From Cumulibacter manganitolerans (lineage in GTDB: Bacteria > Actinomycetota > Actinomycetes > Mycobacteriales > Antricoccaceae): a stretch of 64,000 nt of DNA. A model generated the notes under the pieces. The model did no database searches. It had not been told where the DNA came from and saw nothing but the letters and a program-made list of their open reading frames with translations. The DNA is taken from assembly GCF_009602465.1 (NCBI RefSeq), contig NZ_WBKP01000003.1, forward strand, positions 1 through 64,000, given 5' to 3'. Below are positions 31,417-39,887 of this stretch, piece after piece (position 1 is the stretch's first letter; the number at the start of each line of letters is the position of its first letter). The translations under genes were made by a program, and so were the position numbers.

Positions 31417-33576
31417 TTGACTGACACCACTCATCCGGTGGACGTTGCCGCATCTGAGACGGCAGCACCGGCCACGCGTGCCCGGAAGGGCACGGGCCTA
31501 TCGGGGATGGTTCTGCCCGAGCTTCAGAAGATGGCTACGGGCATGGGCATCTCCGGCATCAGCAAGATGCGCAAGGGCGACCTGATCGCCGCCATCAAGG
31601 AGCGCCAGGGCGGCGCGCCCGCCGCCAACGGGACCCCGCACGCCGGCGCCCCGAGGACGGACACCGCTCCGGCGCCGCAGCATGAGCCGGTGCGCACCGG
31701 TCCGGACGCCGCCCGGCAGACCGCTCCCGCCGCGACCGAGCAGCAGCCCGTCCGTGACGGCGGCCGGTCCGAGGCCGCAGGGAACGAGGTCCAGGCGGGG
31801 GGGCGCGGCGACCGCGACAACGGCACCGACCGGCAGGGCGGCCGCGCCGGCCGCCGCGGCGACGCCGAGCAGGGCGACCGCCAGGGCAACGACCGCCAGG
31901 GCGGCGACCGCCAGGGCGGCGACGAGCGCCAGTCGAACCGCGACAACCGCGGCGGCGACAACCGCGGCGGCAACGACCGCCAGAGCGACTCCGAGCGCGA
32001 CGACCGCCAGGGCGGCAACGAGCGCCAGTCCAACCGCGACAACCGCGGTGGCGACCGCCAGGGCAACCGCAACAACGACAACGACCGCCAGGGCAACCGC
32101 AACAACGACAACGACCGCCAGGGCAACCGCAACAACGACAACGACCGCCAGGGCAACCGCAACAACGACAACGACCGCCAGGGCAACCGCAACAACGACA
32201 ACGACCGCCAGGGCAACCGCAACAACGACAACGACCGCCAGGGCAACCGCAACAACGACAACGACCGGCAGAACAGCCGCAACGATCGCTACGACGACGA
32301 CGACGACAACCAGGGCGGCCGCGGCCGCCGCCGTCGCCGGGGCCGCGACCGCAACCGCAACGACAACCGCGGCGGCAACAACAACCGCGGGAACAACCGC
32401 GGCAGCGACCGCTACGACGAGCCGCAGGTCTCCGAGGACGACGTCCTCATCCCCATCGCGGGCATCCTGGACATCCTCGACAACTACGCCTTCGTGCGGA
32501 CCTCGGGCTACCTCACCGGGTCGAACGACGTGTACGTGTCCCTGTCGCAGGTCCGCAAGTACTCGCTGCGCCGCGGTGACGCCATCACCGGCGCGGTCAA
32601 GGCGCCCCGCGAGGGAGAGCGCCGCGAGAAGTTCAACGCGCTCGTCCGGCTCGACTCGGTGAACGGGCTGAGCCCCGATCAGGCCAAGAACCGGCCCGAG
32701 TTCACCAAGCTCACCCCGCTGTACCCGCAGAAGCGGCTGCGACTGGAGACCGAGCCGAACATCCTGACCACCCGGATCATCGATCTCGTCATGCCGATCG
32801 GCAAGGGGCAGCGAGCGCTCGTCGTGTCGCCGCCGAAGGCCGGAAAGACCTCGGTGCTGCAGGCGATCGCCAACGCGATCACCACGAACAACCCCGAGTG
32901 CCACCTGATGGTCGTGCTCGTGGACGAGCGCCCCGAAGAGGTCACCGACATGCAGCGCTCGGTGAAGGGCGAGGTCATCGCCTCGACCTTCGACCGGCCG
33001 CCGACAGACCACACCACCGTCGCCGAGCTGTCGATCGAGCGCGCGAAGCGCCTCGTCGAGCTGGGGCACGACGTGGTCGTCCTGCTCGACTCGATCACCC
33101 GCCTCGGCCGCGCGTACAACCTCGCGGCGCCGACCAGCGGGCGCATCCTGTCCGGCGGTGTCGACTCGACGGCGCTCTACCCGCCCAAGCGGTTCCTCGG
33201 TGCGGCGCGCAACATCGAGAACGGCGGTTCGCTGACGATCATCGCCACGGCGCTGGTCGAGACCGGCTCGATGATGGACACCGTCATCTTCGAGGAGTTC
33301 AAGGGCACCGGCAACGCCGAGCTCAAGCTCGACCGCAGGATCGCCGACAAGCGCGTCTTCCCGGCCGTCGACGTCGACGCCTCGGGCACGCGCAAGGAGG
33401 AGATCCTGCTCTCGCGCGAGGAGCTGGCGATCATCATCAAGCTGCGCCGCGTGCTGCACGCCCTCGACCCGATCGAGGCGATCGACCTGCTGATCTCCCG
33501 CATGAAGAAGACCGCGAACAACGCGGAGTTCCTGATGCAGATCGCCAAGTCGACGCCCGGCCAGGACGACGACTGA
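31417..33576 (+). CDS. rho: Transcription termination factor Rho with a repeat-rich disordered insertion
   Basis: The 719-residue RNA helicase-translocase ends transcription. Order: Rho_N helical domain (LPELQKMATGMGISG, about 32-46), a long hydrophilic Arg/Asn/Asp/Gly/Gln insertion (about 67-335), the cold-shock RNA-binding domain (LDNYAFVRTSGYL, about 350-362), and the RecA-type ATPase with Walker A SPPKAGKTS (about 471-479), LVDERPEEVTDM and LLDSITRLGRAYN. Inside the insertion DRQGNRNNDN is repeated seven times. Start TTG at 31417 is chosen because GGGAAGGA ends 6 nt upstream and the protein begins there like homologues. Confidence 0.95.
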   Translation: MTDTTHPVDVAASETAAPATRARKGTGLSGMVLPELQKMATGMGISGISKMRKGDLIAAIKERQGGAPAANGTPHAGAPRTDTAPAPQHEPVRTGPDAARQTAPAATEQQPVRDGGRSEAAGNEVQAGGRGDRDNGTDRQGGRAGRRGDAEQGDRQGNDRQGGDRQGGDERQSNRDNRGGDNRGGNDRQSDSERDDRQGGNERQSNRDNRGGDRQGNRNNDNDRQGNRNNDNDRQGNRNNDNDRQGNRNNDNDRQGNRNNDNDRQGNRNNDNDRQGNRNNDNDRQNSRNDRYDDDDDNQGGRGRRRRRGRDRNRNDNRGGNNNRGNNRGSDRYDEPQVSEDDVLIPIAGILDILDNYAFVRTSGYLTGSNDVYVSLSQVRKYSLRRGDAITGAVKAPREGERREKFNALVRLDSVNGLSPDQAKNRPEFTKLTPLYPQKRLRLETEPNILTTRIIDLVMPIGKGQRALVVSPPKAGKTSVLQAIANAITTNNPECHLMVVLVDERPEEVTDMQRSVKGEVIASTFDRPPTDHTTVAELSIERAKRLVELGHDVVVLLDSITRLGRAYNLAAPTSGRILSGGVDSTALYPPKRFLGAARNIENGGSLTIIATALVETGSMMDTVIFEEFKGTGNAELKLDRRIADKRVFPAVDVDASGTRKEEILLSREELAIIIKLRRVLHALDPIEAIDLLISRMKKTANNAEFLMQIAKSTPGQDDD
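32053..32280 (+). repeat. 30-bp tandem repeats in rho
   Basis: Six identical 30-bp units run from 32071 to 32250. They are preceded by a partial unit from 32053 and followed by a diverged unit at 32251-32280. Each encodes a ten-residue Asn/Asp/Arg-rich motif. The units are identical at the DNA level, which suggests recent expansion. Confidence 0.95.
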
Positions 33577-33612
33577 CCCGTTCCCTCGGAATAGATCATA
33601 GCCGCCCGCTGT

Positions 33613-33640
33613 TTGACCGAGCACGCTGATCTGGCAGACT
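33613..33640 (+). promoter_or_regulatory. Predicted rpmE promoter
   Basis: TTGACC (33613-33618) and CAGACT (33635-33640) are 16 bp apart. An inverted repeat CTGATC-N10-GATCAG (33626-33647) brackets the -10 box. Confidence 0.4.
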
Positions 33641-33718
33641 GGATCAGTTCACATTTCGGTTCCGGTTCACGCCTGCCCCGGCACGGCGACCCGGCGACCA
33701 CGACGAAAGAAGCAAATC

Positions 33719-33952
33719 GTGCGCAAGGACATCCACCCGGAGTACGTCGAGACGCAGGTCACCTGCTCCTGCGGCAACTCGTTCACCACCCGCAGCACCG
33801 TCACGAGCGGTTCGATCACCGCCGAGGTGTGCTCGAGCTGCCACCCGTTCTACACGGGCAAGCAGAAGATCCTCGACTCCGGCGGCCGCGTGGCCCGCTT
33901 CGAGAAGCGCTTCGGCAAGCGTCAGAAGCCGGCGGCCAAGGCCGACGCCTAG
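33719..33952 (+). CDS. rpmE: 50S ribosomal protein L31
   Basis: The 77-residue ribosomal protein is of the zinc-binding type, with Cys in TCSCGN and [10 protein letters not shown] forming the metal site. The GTG start follows GAAAGAAG about 7 nt upstream. The position between rho and prfA is the conserved actinobacterial one. Confidence 0.96.
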   Translation: MRKDIHPEYVETQVTCSCGNSFTTRSTVTSGSITAEVCSSCHPFYTGKQKILDSGGRVARFEKRFGKRQKPAAKADA

Positions 33953-33959
33953 CTCCACC

Positions 33960-34008
33960 ACGACGACGCCCCTGGGACACCCGATGTCCCGGCGGGCGTC
34001 GTTTGTCA
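33960..34008 (+). terminator. Hairpin between rpmE and prfA
   Basis: ACGACGCCCCTGGGAC pairs with GTCCCGGCGGGCGTCGT around ACCCGAT, with a small internal mismatch, and is followed by TTTGTCATT. It likely ends or attenuates the rpmE transcript before prfA. Confidence 0.6.
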
Positions 34009-34042
34009 TTCGCCACCCCGCACGACCGATAAGGAACCCACG

Positions 34043-35128
34043 ATGAGCGGAGAAGGCCTCGACACCCTCGGCGGCATGCTCGCCGAGTACGCCGACGTCG
34101 AGCGACAGCTCGCCGACCCCTCGGTGCACGCCGACCAGGCGAAGGCCCGCGAGCTGGGCAAGCGGTTCTCCCAGCTCGGCCCGATCGTCGCCGCCGCGCG
34201 CGAGCTGGAGCAGACGCGCGACGACCTCGAGGCCGCGCGCGAGCTGGCCGCCGAGGACGCCGCCTTCGCCGCCGAGGCGACCGAGCTCGAGGCCTCCATC
34301 GCCGAGCAGGAGTCGCGGCTGCGCACCATGCTGCTGCCGCGTGATCCCAACGATGACAAGGACATCATCATGGAGATCAAGGCCGGCGAGGGTGGGGAGG
34401 AGTCGGCGCTGTTCGCCGGTGACCTGTTCCGGATGTACCAGCGGTACGCCGAGCGCAACAAGTGGAAGTTCGAGCTCATCGACGCCACGCACTCCGACCT
34501 GGGCGGCTACAAGGACGTCTCGATCGCGATCAAGACCAAGGGCAGCGCCGAGAACGGCGGCATCTGGCAGCGCCTGAAGCACGAGGGCGGCGTCCACCGG
34601 GTGCAGCGTGTCCCGGTGACCGAGTCGCAGGGCCGTATCCACACCTCGGCCGCCGGGGTCCTGGTCTATCCCGAGGCAGAGGACGTCGACGTCGAGATCA
34701 ACCCCAACGACCTGCGCATCGACGTGTACCGCTCGTCCGGTCCCGGCGGGCAGTCGGTCAACACGACCGACTCGGCCGTGCGGATCACCCACGAGCCCAC
34801 CGGCATCGTGGTGTCCTGCCAGAACGAGAAGTCCCAGCTGCAGAACAAGGAGTCGGCGATGCGCATCCTGCGCGCCCGGCTGCTCGCCGACGCGCAGGAG
34901 AAGGCGAACGCCGAGGCCTCCGACATGCGCAAGACGCAGGTGCGCACCGTGGACCGCTCCGAGCGGGTCCGCACGTACAACTTCCCGGAGAACCGCATCT
35001 CCGACCACCGCAGCGGCTTCAAGGCCTACAACCTGGACGTCGTCCTCGACGGCGACCTCGACCCGGTGGTGGACTCCCTGATCGAGATGGAGACCGCCGA
35101 GCTGCTGAAGGGCGACTCGGGGGATTGA
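34043..35128 (+). CDS. prfA: Peptide chain release factor 1
   Basis: The 361-residue factor reads UAA and UAG stop codons. The codon-recognition P-x-T motif appears as PVT in RVPVTES (about 193), and the catalytic GGQ is in SGPGGQSVN (about 233-241). Length and domain order are standard. The stop overlaps the prmC TTG start, coupling the factor to the enzyme that methylates its GGQ Gln. Confidence 0.97.
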   Translation: MSGEGLDTLGGMLAEYADVERQLADPSVHADQAKARELGKRFSQLGPIVAAARELEQTRDDLEAARELAAEDAAFAAEATELEASIAEQESRLRTMLLPRDPNDDKDIIMEIKAGEGGEESALFAGDLFRMYQRYAERNKWKFELIDATHSDLGGYKDVSIAIKTKGSAENGGIWQRLKHEGGVHRVQRVPVTESQGRIHTSAAGVLVYPEAEDVDVEINPNDLRIDVYRSSGPGGQSVNTTDSAVRITHEPTGIVVSCQNEKSQLQNKESAMRILRARLLADAQEKANAEASDMRKTQVRTVDRSERVRTYNFPENRISDHRSGFKAYNLDVVLDGDLDPVVDSLIEMETAELLKGDSGD

Positions 35129-36009
35129 TCGGTCCGGGCCCGGTATCTGCCGCGCGGCGCGCCGCGACCGCTGAGCTCGCCGCCGCCGGGGTCGGCTCTC
35201 CGGCGTTCGACGCCGCGGAGCTGCTGGCGGACGTGCTCGGCGTCTCCCGCGGGCTGCTGCCGACGGCCGACGATCTCAACGACCGGCAGGCGGCGGCGTA
35301 CGCCGCCCTCGTCGCGCGACGCGCGCGCCGCGAGCCGCTGCAGCACATCCTGGGCAGCGCGGGGTTCTACGGGCTCGACGTCGCGGTCGGGCCGGGGGTG
35401 TTCATCCCGCGCCCGGAGACCGAGCTGCTCGTCGCGCAGGCCCTCGAGGGCATCGCGCAGGTCGCGGCCCCCGTCGTCGTCGACCTCTGCGCGGGCAGTG
35501 GCGCCATCGCGATCGCGCTCGCGGTGCGGCGTCCGACCGCGTCCGTCACGGCGGTCGAGGCGTCCGCCGAGGCTGTGGGGTGGCTGCGCCGCAACGTGCA
35601 GGCGCTCGCGCCGACGGTGCGGATCGTGCACGGCGACGTCCTCGACGGCTCGCTGCCGGTTCTCCCGGTCGACGACGAGCGGGCGCGCCCGCCCCGCGAG
35701 CGCCCCGCCGACCTGGTCACCTGCAACCCGCCGTACGTGCCGCTCTCGTCCTCGGTGGACCACGAGACGGAGGCGCACGACCCCCGCGTCGCCGTGTTCG
35801 CCGGCGCCGACGGGCTCGACCTGATCCGGCCTCTCGTCGGCCGCGTCGCGGAGCTGCTGCGGCCGGGCGGGATCGTTCTCATGGAGCACGACGAGTCGCA
35901 CCAGGACGCCGTCGTCGCGCTGTACGAGCAGTCGGGGCAGTACGCCGCGGTGACCGCGCTCGCCGATCTCGCCGGCCGCCCCCGCTTCGTCCGCGCGGTC
36001 CGGCGATAA
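35125..36009 (+). CDS. prmC: Peptide chain release factor N(5)-glutamine methyltransferase
   Basis: The 294-residue SAM-dependent enzyme methylates the GGQ glutamine of release factors. The N-terminal helical domain precedes the SAM-binding [15 protein letters not shown] (about 118-132) and the catalytic NPPY (about 201-204). The start is TTG at 35125 in a 4-nt overlap with prfA (TTGA). Its last codons lie inside the first copy of a 36-bp direct repeat whose second copy lies 646 bp downstream. Confidence 0.92.
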   Translation: MIGPGPVSAARRAATAELAAAGVGSPAFDAAELLADVLGVSRGLLPTADDLNDRQAAAYAALVARRARREPLQHILGSAGFYGLDVAVGPGVFIPRPETELLVAQALEGIAQVAAPVVVDLCAGSGAIAIALAVRRPTASVTAVEASAEAVGWLRRNVQALAPTVRIVHGDVLDGSLPVLPVDDERARPPRERPADLVTCNPPYVPLSSSVDHETEAHDPRVAVFAGADGLDLIRPLVGRVAELLRPGGIVLMEHDESHQDAVVALYEQSGQYAAVTALADLAGRPRFVRAVRR

Positions 36010-36028
36010 CCGGTAGGCGCTTCAGGCG
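35993..36028 (+). repeat. 36-bp direct repeat, copy 1
   Basis: This copy covers the last codons and stop of prmC plus 19 nt. It matches 36639-36674 with one mismatch and brackets a 610-bp insertion. A degenerate third copy (GGTTCGGCGATAAC) lies at 36513-36526 at the end of the inserted gene. Confidence 0.9.
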
Positions 36029-36081
36029 TACGGTACCGATGTGCTGCGCGCCTGGGCTTGGGCGAAGCGACCGGGGGAATC

Positions 36082-36525
36082 ATGGAGAGTTGGCTGACGG
36101 GGACGCTCGTCGGTCTCGGCGTGGGGTCGCTCGTGATCTTCGCGATCGCTCTGGGGAGGTCGAGTCGAGATCGTGTCGTCTTCATGTCGACGGGAGACGT
36201 ATTTCAGGTCATCCGCCGTTGGGCCGAGCAGCGTGGTCATCACGACATCTCCGAGTCGCTAGACACCCTTACAGTGCACCTGAGCCGGCCTCTGTTCAGT
36301 GCGCCCGTCGTAATCTCGGTAACCCGCCGCGACGACACGGAATACCTTCTGGAAGCCTGGGCAATCTTCGGCGGCATCCTGCTCAAGAGAGACCTTGCCC
36401 TCACAACGCCTGGGCCGCTGGCCCGGCTGCCGAGGGAGGTCGGCGCGAAGAAGGTCGACGATCTGCTACGCACTCTCGGTCAACCTCGGCTGGCGGAGTC
36501 CGGTCGATCCAGGGTTCGGCGATAA
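36082..36525 (+). CDS. Hypothetical protein on the prmC-sua5 insertion
   Basis: The 147-residue protein has one N-terminal hydrophobic segment (about 6-24, GTLVGLGVGSLVIFAIALG) and a soluble domain of no recognised family. ATG at 36082 has GGGGGAAT upstream. Base composition is visibly lower in GC than the neighbours (the line 36181-36240 is 58% GC by count). The gene ends within a degenerate copy of the flanking repeat. It is probably acquired DNA and its function is unknown. Confidence 0.6.
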   Translation: MESWLTGTLVGLGVGSLVIFAIALGRSSRDRVVFMSTGDVFQVIRRWAEQRGHHDISESLDTLTVHLSRPLFSAPVVISVTRRDDTEYLLEAWAIFGGILLKRDLALTTPGPLARLPREVGAKKVDDLLRTLGQPRLAESGRSRVRR

Positions 36526-36532
36526 CTCCGAG

Positions 36533-36613
36533 CTAGGCGGCCTCCGCTCGCTCGAACCGGTCCCAGGTCGAGCACGCGTCACAGATGCCCGAGATGCAGC
36601 GTTCCTGCTGCAT
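36533..36613 (-). pseudogene. Possible gene remnant encoding a Cys-rich tail
   Basis: A 26-codon minus-strand frame (MQQERCISGICDACSTWDRF in its first 20 residues) ends at a TAG. The C-x4-C-x2-C pattern and aromatic residues look like the end of a small metal-binding protein. It may be the 3' remnant of a gene lost when the region rearranged. Support is weak. Confidence 0.25.
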
Positions 36614-36638
36614 CGCGGGAAGATAACGGGGAAGAGCG

Positions 36639-36674
36639 GCGCGGTCCGGCGATAACCGGTAGGCGCCTCAGGCG
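36639..36674 (+). repeat. 36-bp direct repeat, copy 2
   Basis: This second copy of the repeat runs into the stop codon and last Ala codon of the Sua5 gene, which lies on the other strand. The ancestral prmC-sua5 junction was probably a single copy. Confidence 0.9.
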
Positions 36675-37336
36675 ATGTCGGGGACGACCTCGCGCAGCTG
36701 ATCGATGGTGAGGGCGCCCTCGCGTACCACCTGCGGGGGAGTGACGGTGCAGTCGACGATCGTCGAGGGCAGCGCACCGGGAAGCTCCCCGGCCTCCAGA
36801 TAGAGGTCGACGCCGTCCCCGAGCTGCTCGGCCGCGGCGGCACCGGTGGCGCCGGGGGCCTGACCGTGCCGGTTGGCGCTGGAGACGGCCAGCGGGCCGG
36901 TGCGTTCGAGGACGTCGAGGGTCACCCGGCAGTTCGGCATCCGCAGCGCGACGGTGCCGCCGGTCTCGCCCAGGTCCCATGCGAGCGAGCGGGAGTAGTC
37001 GACGATGACGGTGAGGGCGCCCGGCCAGAACCGCTCGGTCAGCGCGACGGCGGTCGGCGGGGCCACGGTCACGAGGCCGTGCAGCACGCCGGGGTTCGCG
37101 ACGAGGACCGGCACCGGGTAGTCACGGCCGCGGCCCTTCGCGGCCAGCAGCGCGGCGACGGCGGCGGAGGAGAACGCGTCGGCGGCGATCCCGTACACCG
37201 TGTCGGTCGGCAGCACGACGAGCCGGCCGTCCTTGAGGGTGTTCGCGGCCCGTTCTATGGCCAAGCCGTACGCCGGTTCCGCGGCACTGCTCACATCGAC
37301 GATCTCGTAGGCGGTCACGGCTGACCATCGTGCCAT
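36668..37336 (-). CDS. L-threonylcarbamoyladenylate synthase (Sua5/YciO/YrdC family)
   Basis: The 222-residue protein makes threonylcarbamoyl-AMP for the universal t6A37 modification of ANN-decoding tRNAs. The signature LPTDTVYGIAADAF (about 42-55), KGRGRDYPVPVLV and SSANRHGQAPG are present. ATG at 37336 or GTG at 37318 could be the start; the shorter form fits homologues of about 216 residues. It is convergent with prmC, which is the usual actinobacterial neighbour but normally in the same direction. Confidence 0.9.
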   Translation of the reverse strand: MARWSAVTAYEIVDVSSAAEPAYGLAIERAANTLKDGRLVVLPTDTVYGIAADAFSSAAVAALLAAKGRGRDYPVPVLVANPGVLHGLVTVAPPTAVALTERFWPGALTVIVDYSRSLAWDLGETGGTVALRMPNCRVTLDVLERTGPLAVSSANRHGQAPGATGAAAAEQLGDGVDLYLEAGELPGALPSTIVDCTVTPPQVVREGALTIDQLREVVPDIA

Positions 37337-37345
37337 GATCGGCGA

Positions 37346-38089
37346 ATGACCGATGTGAGTGCCCTCCTCCGTTCGGCCGGCTTCGCCGGCGACGGGGTCG
37401 ACCTGCGGATCGTCGACCGGCGTACCGCGCTCACCGGCACCACGCTCGCCGATCTGGCCGACGATGCGGCCGCGCTGCGGGACGCCGTCGACGAGTACGC
37501 CGAGCTCCAGCAGCAGCAGTTCGGGCCGAGCGCCGAGCGGCACGTCGCCGCGTTGTGGCTGCTGCAGGACGTCGCCTGGATCCACGCCGTCCTCGCGGTC
37601 GGGCTGATCGGCACGCACGGCATCAGCCTGCGGGTGCCGGCCGACGGCCTGGGCATGGAGCTGCCGCGCGACATGTTCTTCGGCGTCGCCGTCGCCGCGG
37701 ACGCGATCCGCACCGAGGTGGCGACCAGCCGGATCGAGCGGGCCGCGCTGTACCGCACCGGACGCCGCCACCTCGGCGACCTGCTCGAGCCCCTCCGCGA
37801 GCCGATCCGCGGCCAGCTGCGCGCCGGGGCCCGGGCGTTCTGGGCCTGCGTGACCGACATGGCCACCGGCGCGATCTGCACCGGGGCGAGCCGTCGTCCC
37901 GACCGGCTCGAGGAGGAGCTCGCCGCGTTCGACGCACCGACCGGCGACGGCGAAGACCGGCTGCTGCACGGGGAGCGGCTGGTGCCGTCCCCGGCGGGGC
38001 CGATCCGGCGCCGGCACGGATGCTGCCTGCTCTACACGATCGAGGGGATGAGCCTGTGCTTCAGCTGCCCGCGCATCCCGGCCACCTGA
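37346..38089 (+). CDS. FhuF-like (2Fe-2S)-binding protein
   Basis: The 247-residue protein ends in CCLLYTIEGMSLCFSC (about 226-241), which matches the C-C-x10-C-x2-C iron-sulfur motif of the ferric-siderophore reductase FhuF. The rest is helical and less conserved. It could reduce siderophore-bound iron, although no siderophore genes lie nearby. Its start is 9 nt from the divergent Sua5 ATG. The gene is absent from this position in the M. tuberculosis order. Confidence 0.65.
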   Translation: MTDVSALLRSAGFAGDGVDLRIVDRRTALTGTTLADLADDAAALRDAVDEYAELQQQQFGPSAERHVAALWLLQDVAWIHAVLAVGLIGTHGISLRVPADGLGMELPRDMFFGVAVAADAIRTEVATSRIERAALYRTGRRHLGDLLEPLREPIRGQLRAGARAFWACVTDMATGAICTGASRRPDRLEEELAAFDAPTGDGEDRLLHGERLVPSPAGPIRRRHGCCLLYTIEGMSLCFSCPRIPAT

Positions 38090-38098
38090 CCTGCGGAT

Positions 38099-38149
38099 GC
38101 GGTGGGTTGCACCCCGCTATCCGACCGATAGCGGGGCAGAACCCACCGC
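38099..38149. terminator. Two-part hairpin after the FhuF-like gene
   Basis: A 10-bp outer stem (GCGGTGGGTT with AACCCACCGC) and a 9-bp inner stem (CCCCGCTAT with ATAGCGGGG) are separated by 3-nt internal loops and close a 7-nt loop. The layout resembles the nested hairpin at 5406-5468. Confidence 0.65.
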
Positions 38150-38262
38150 GAGCGGTGGGAGCGGGGTGGAAGCCACCGCGCGCGACGGGAGCGGGACGGG
38201 CGCGCGGCGGCACGTAGACTGGGCACCCAGGCACCGTCAGGCAGAGAGGGCAGCGGCATACC

Positions 38263-39420
38263 GTGCGCGAGTACCTCCTCGTCCTGAGCGTGGCGTCCAT
38301 CGTCACCTTCCTCACCACCCCGATCGTGCGGTGGGTGGCGGTGCGATGGGGAGCGATGCCCGAGGTGCGCGACCGCGACGTGCACACCATCCCGATACCC
38401 CGCCTGGGCGGGGTGGGGGTGTACCTCGGCATGTGCGCCGGCGTCTACGTCGCTCGCGCGCTGCCCCGGCTGCAAGGCACCTTCCTCGACTCCTCGGAGA
38501 CCACGGCGGTGCTGCTGGCCGGCGGCATGATCTGCGCGCTCGGCGTCCTCGACGACCGGTTCGACCTCGAGCCGCTGACCAAGCTGGTCGGCCAGATCGC
38601 CTGCGCCGGCGCGCTGGTGCTGCTCGGCGTCCAGCTCGCCTTCATCTTCATCCCCGGCTCCAGCCTCGGCACCATCTCGCTGGACCCCAACACGTCGTTC
38701 CTGCTGACCACCGTCGTCACCGTCGCGGCCGTCAACGCGATGAACTTCATCGACGGCCTCGACGGGCTGCTTACCGGCGTCGCGGTCATCACCGCCCTCG
38801 GCTTCTTCGTCTACAGCTACTGGCTGGGCCGGCAGGGCTACGGTGACGTCTTCAGCTCGCCGGCGCTGCTCACGGTGGTGCTCGCGGGCGCCTGCATCGG
38901 CTTCCTGCCGCACAACTTCAACCCCGCGCGGATCTTCCTCGGCGACTCCGGGTCGATGCTGATCGGCCTGGTGCTCGTCGCCGCGGCCATCTCCACGACG
39001 TCCCGCACCGACACGCAGACCTTCTCCACCCTCGGCACGGCCGTCCCGCTGATCATGCCGCTGGTGATGCCGCTCGCCGTGCTCGCCATCCCGCTGCTCG
39101 ACATGGTGCTCGCCGTCGTCCGGCGCACCCGCAAGGGCCTGAACCCGTTCTCCACGCCGGACAAGATGCACCTGCACCACCGGCTGCTGGAGATCGGCCA
39201 CACGCAGCGCCGCGCGGTCATCATCATGTACATCTGGACGGCGGTGCTGACGTTCATCGGCGTCGGCATGTCGATCCTCGACCCCACGCTGGTGATCGTG
39301 GTCGCCGTCGTCCTGGTGATCGTCGCCGTCGCGCTGATGTTCAGCCCGCGCATCCGCCGCCGGATCGACGGGGGAGCGCCGCACGTCCACCGCGCGCACT
39401 ACCAGGAAGGCCGGCGATGA
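38263..39420 (+). CDS. wecA: Undecaprenyl-phosphate glycosyl-1-phosphate transferase (WecA/Rfe-like)
   Basis: The 385-residue polytopic enzyme of the MraY/WecA family transfers a sugar-1-phosphate (GlcNAc-1-P in mycobacteria) to a polyprenyl phosphate, starting arabinogalactan linker or other wall polymers. Motifs: VLDDRFDL, NAMNFIDGLDGL, FLGDSGS and the MHLHHRLLEIGH signature of the WecA branch. About eleven hydrophobic segments are seen. The GTG start follows GAGAGGG. A TAGACT -10 lies at 38215-38220. It overlaps the AtpI-like gene by 4 nt. Confidence 0.93.
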   Translation: MREYLLVLSVASIVTFLTTPIVRWVAVRWGAMPEVRDRDVHTIPIPRLGGVGVYLGMCAGVYVARALPRLQGTFLDSSETTAVLLAGGMICALGVLDDRFDLEPLTKLVGQIACAGALVLLGVQLAFIFIPGSSLGTISLDPNTSFLLTTVVTVAAVNAMNFIDGLDGLLTGVAVITALGFFVYSYWLGRQGYGDVFSSPALLTVVLAGACIGFLPHNFNPARIFLGDSGSMLIGLVLVAAAISTTSRTDTQTFSTLGTAVPLIMPLVMPLAVLAIPLLDMVLAVVRRTRKGLNPFSTPDKMHLHHRLLEIGHTQRRAVIIMYIWTAVLTFIGVGMSILDPTLVIVVAVVLVIVAVALMFSPRIRRRIDGGAPHVHRAHYQEGRR

Positions 39421-39887
39421 AGCTGCTGCCCGATTTCACCCTCCCCGACGAGCCGGTGCGCCCCGGCGTCGCGTGGGACCTCGGCCACCTGCGTCCCGCG
39501 CTCCTGGCGACGGCGGTGCTGACGGTGATCGGGGCCGGCGTCGCGCTGCTCTTCGCCGACCTGCGCGCGCTCTGGGGCGTGCTGCTCGGGTTCGCCATCG
39601 TCGCGGTGTTCTTCACCATCAGCTCCTGGGCGGTGGCCCTCGCCGGACGGCACGACGACCGGCTCACCATGCCCGCCGCGCTCGGCAGCTACCTGATCAA
39701 GATCGGCCTGCTCGGCGTGCTGCTCGTGAGCCTGCCCCTCGACGGCCCGATCGACGTCCGCGCGCTCGCGGCGAGCGTCGTGGCCGGCGTCATCCTGTGG
39801 TCGGCCATGCAGATCCTCTACGTCGTGCGCAAGCGCCAGTTCTACGTCGACTACCACCCGCCCGCACCGAAGGACTACGACCAGTGA
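39417..39887 (+). CDS. ATP synthase protein I-like membrane protein
   Basis: The 156-residue protein has four hydrophobic segments and lies in the place of the AtpI-like gene in actinobacterial atp operons. AtpI helps assemble the c-ring in some bacteria. The sequence match to AtpI itself is weak, so the call rests on topology and position. ATGA overlap with wecA and GTGA overlap with the next gene. Confidence 0.65.
   Translation: MKLLPDFTLPDEPVRPGVAWDLGHLRPALLATAVLTVIGAGVALLFADLRALWGVLLGFAIVAVFFTISSWAVALAGRHDDRLTMPAALGSYLIKIGLLGVLLVSLPLDGPIDVRALAASVVAGVILWSAMQILYVVRKRQFYVDYHPPAPKDYDQ

Noticed and set aside
32053-32280. Regular 30-bp repeats that might suggest a CRISPR array
   Set aside because: There are no spacers, the repeats abut each other and encode a peptide repeat in the rho frame, and no cas genes are near.
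33953-34042. A small gene between rpmE and prfA
   Set aside because: The space is taken by a hairpin and the prfA ribosome site; no frame of useful length is present.
36466-36843. A 125-codon minus frame overlapping sua5 and the insertion
   Set aside because: It is Pro/Ser/Arg-rich and antisense to nothing conserved; the part over sua5 is a frame shadow of that gene.
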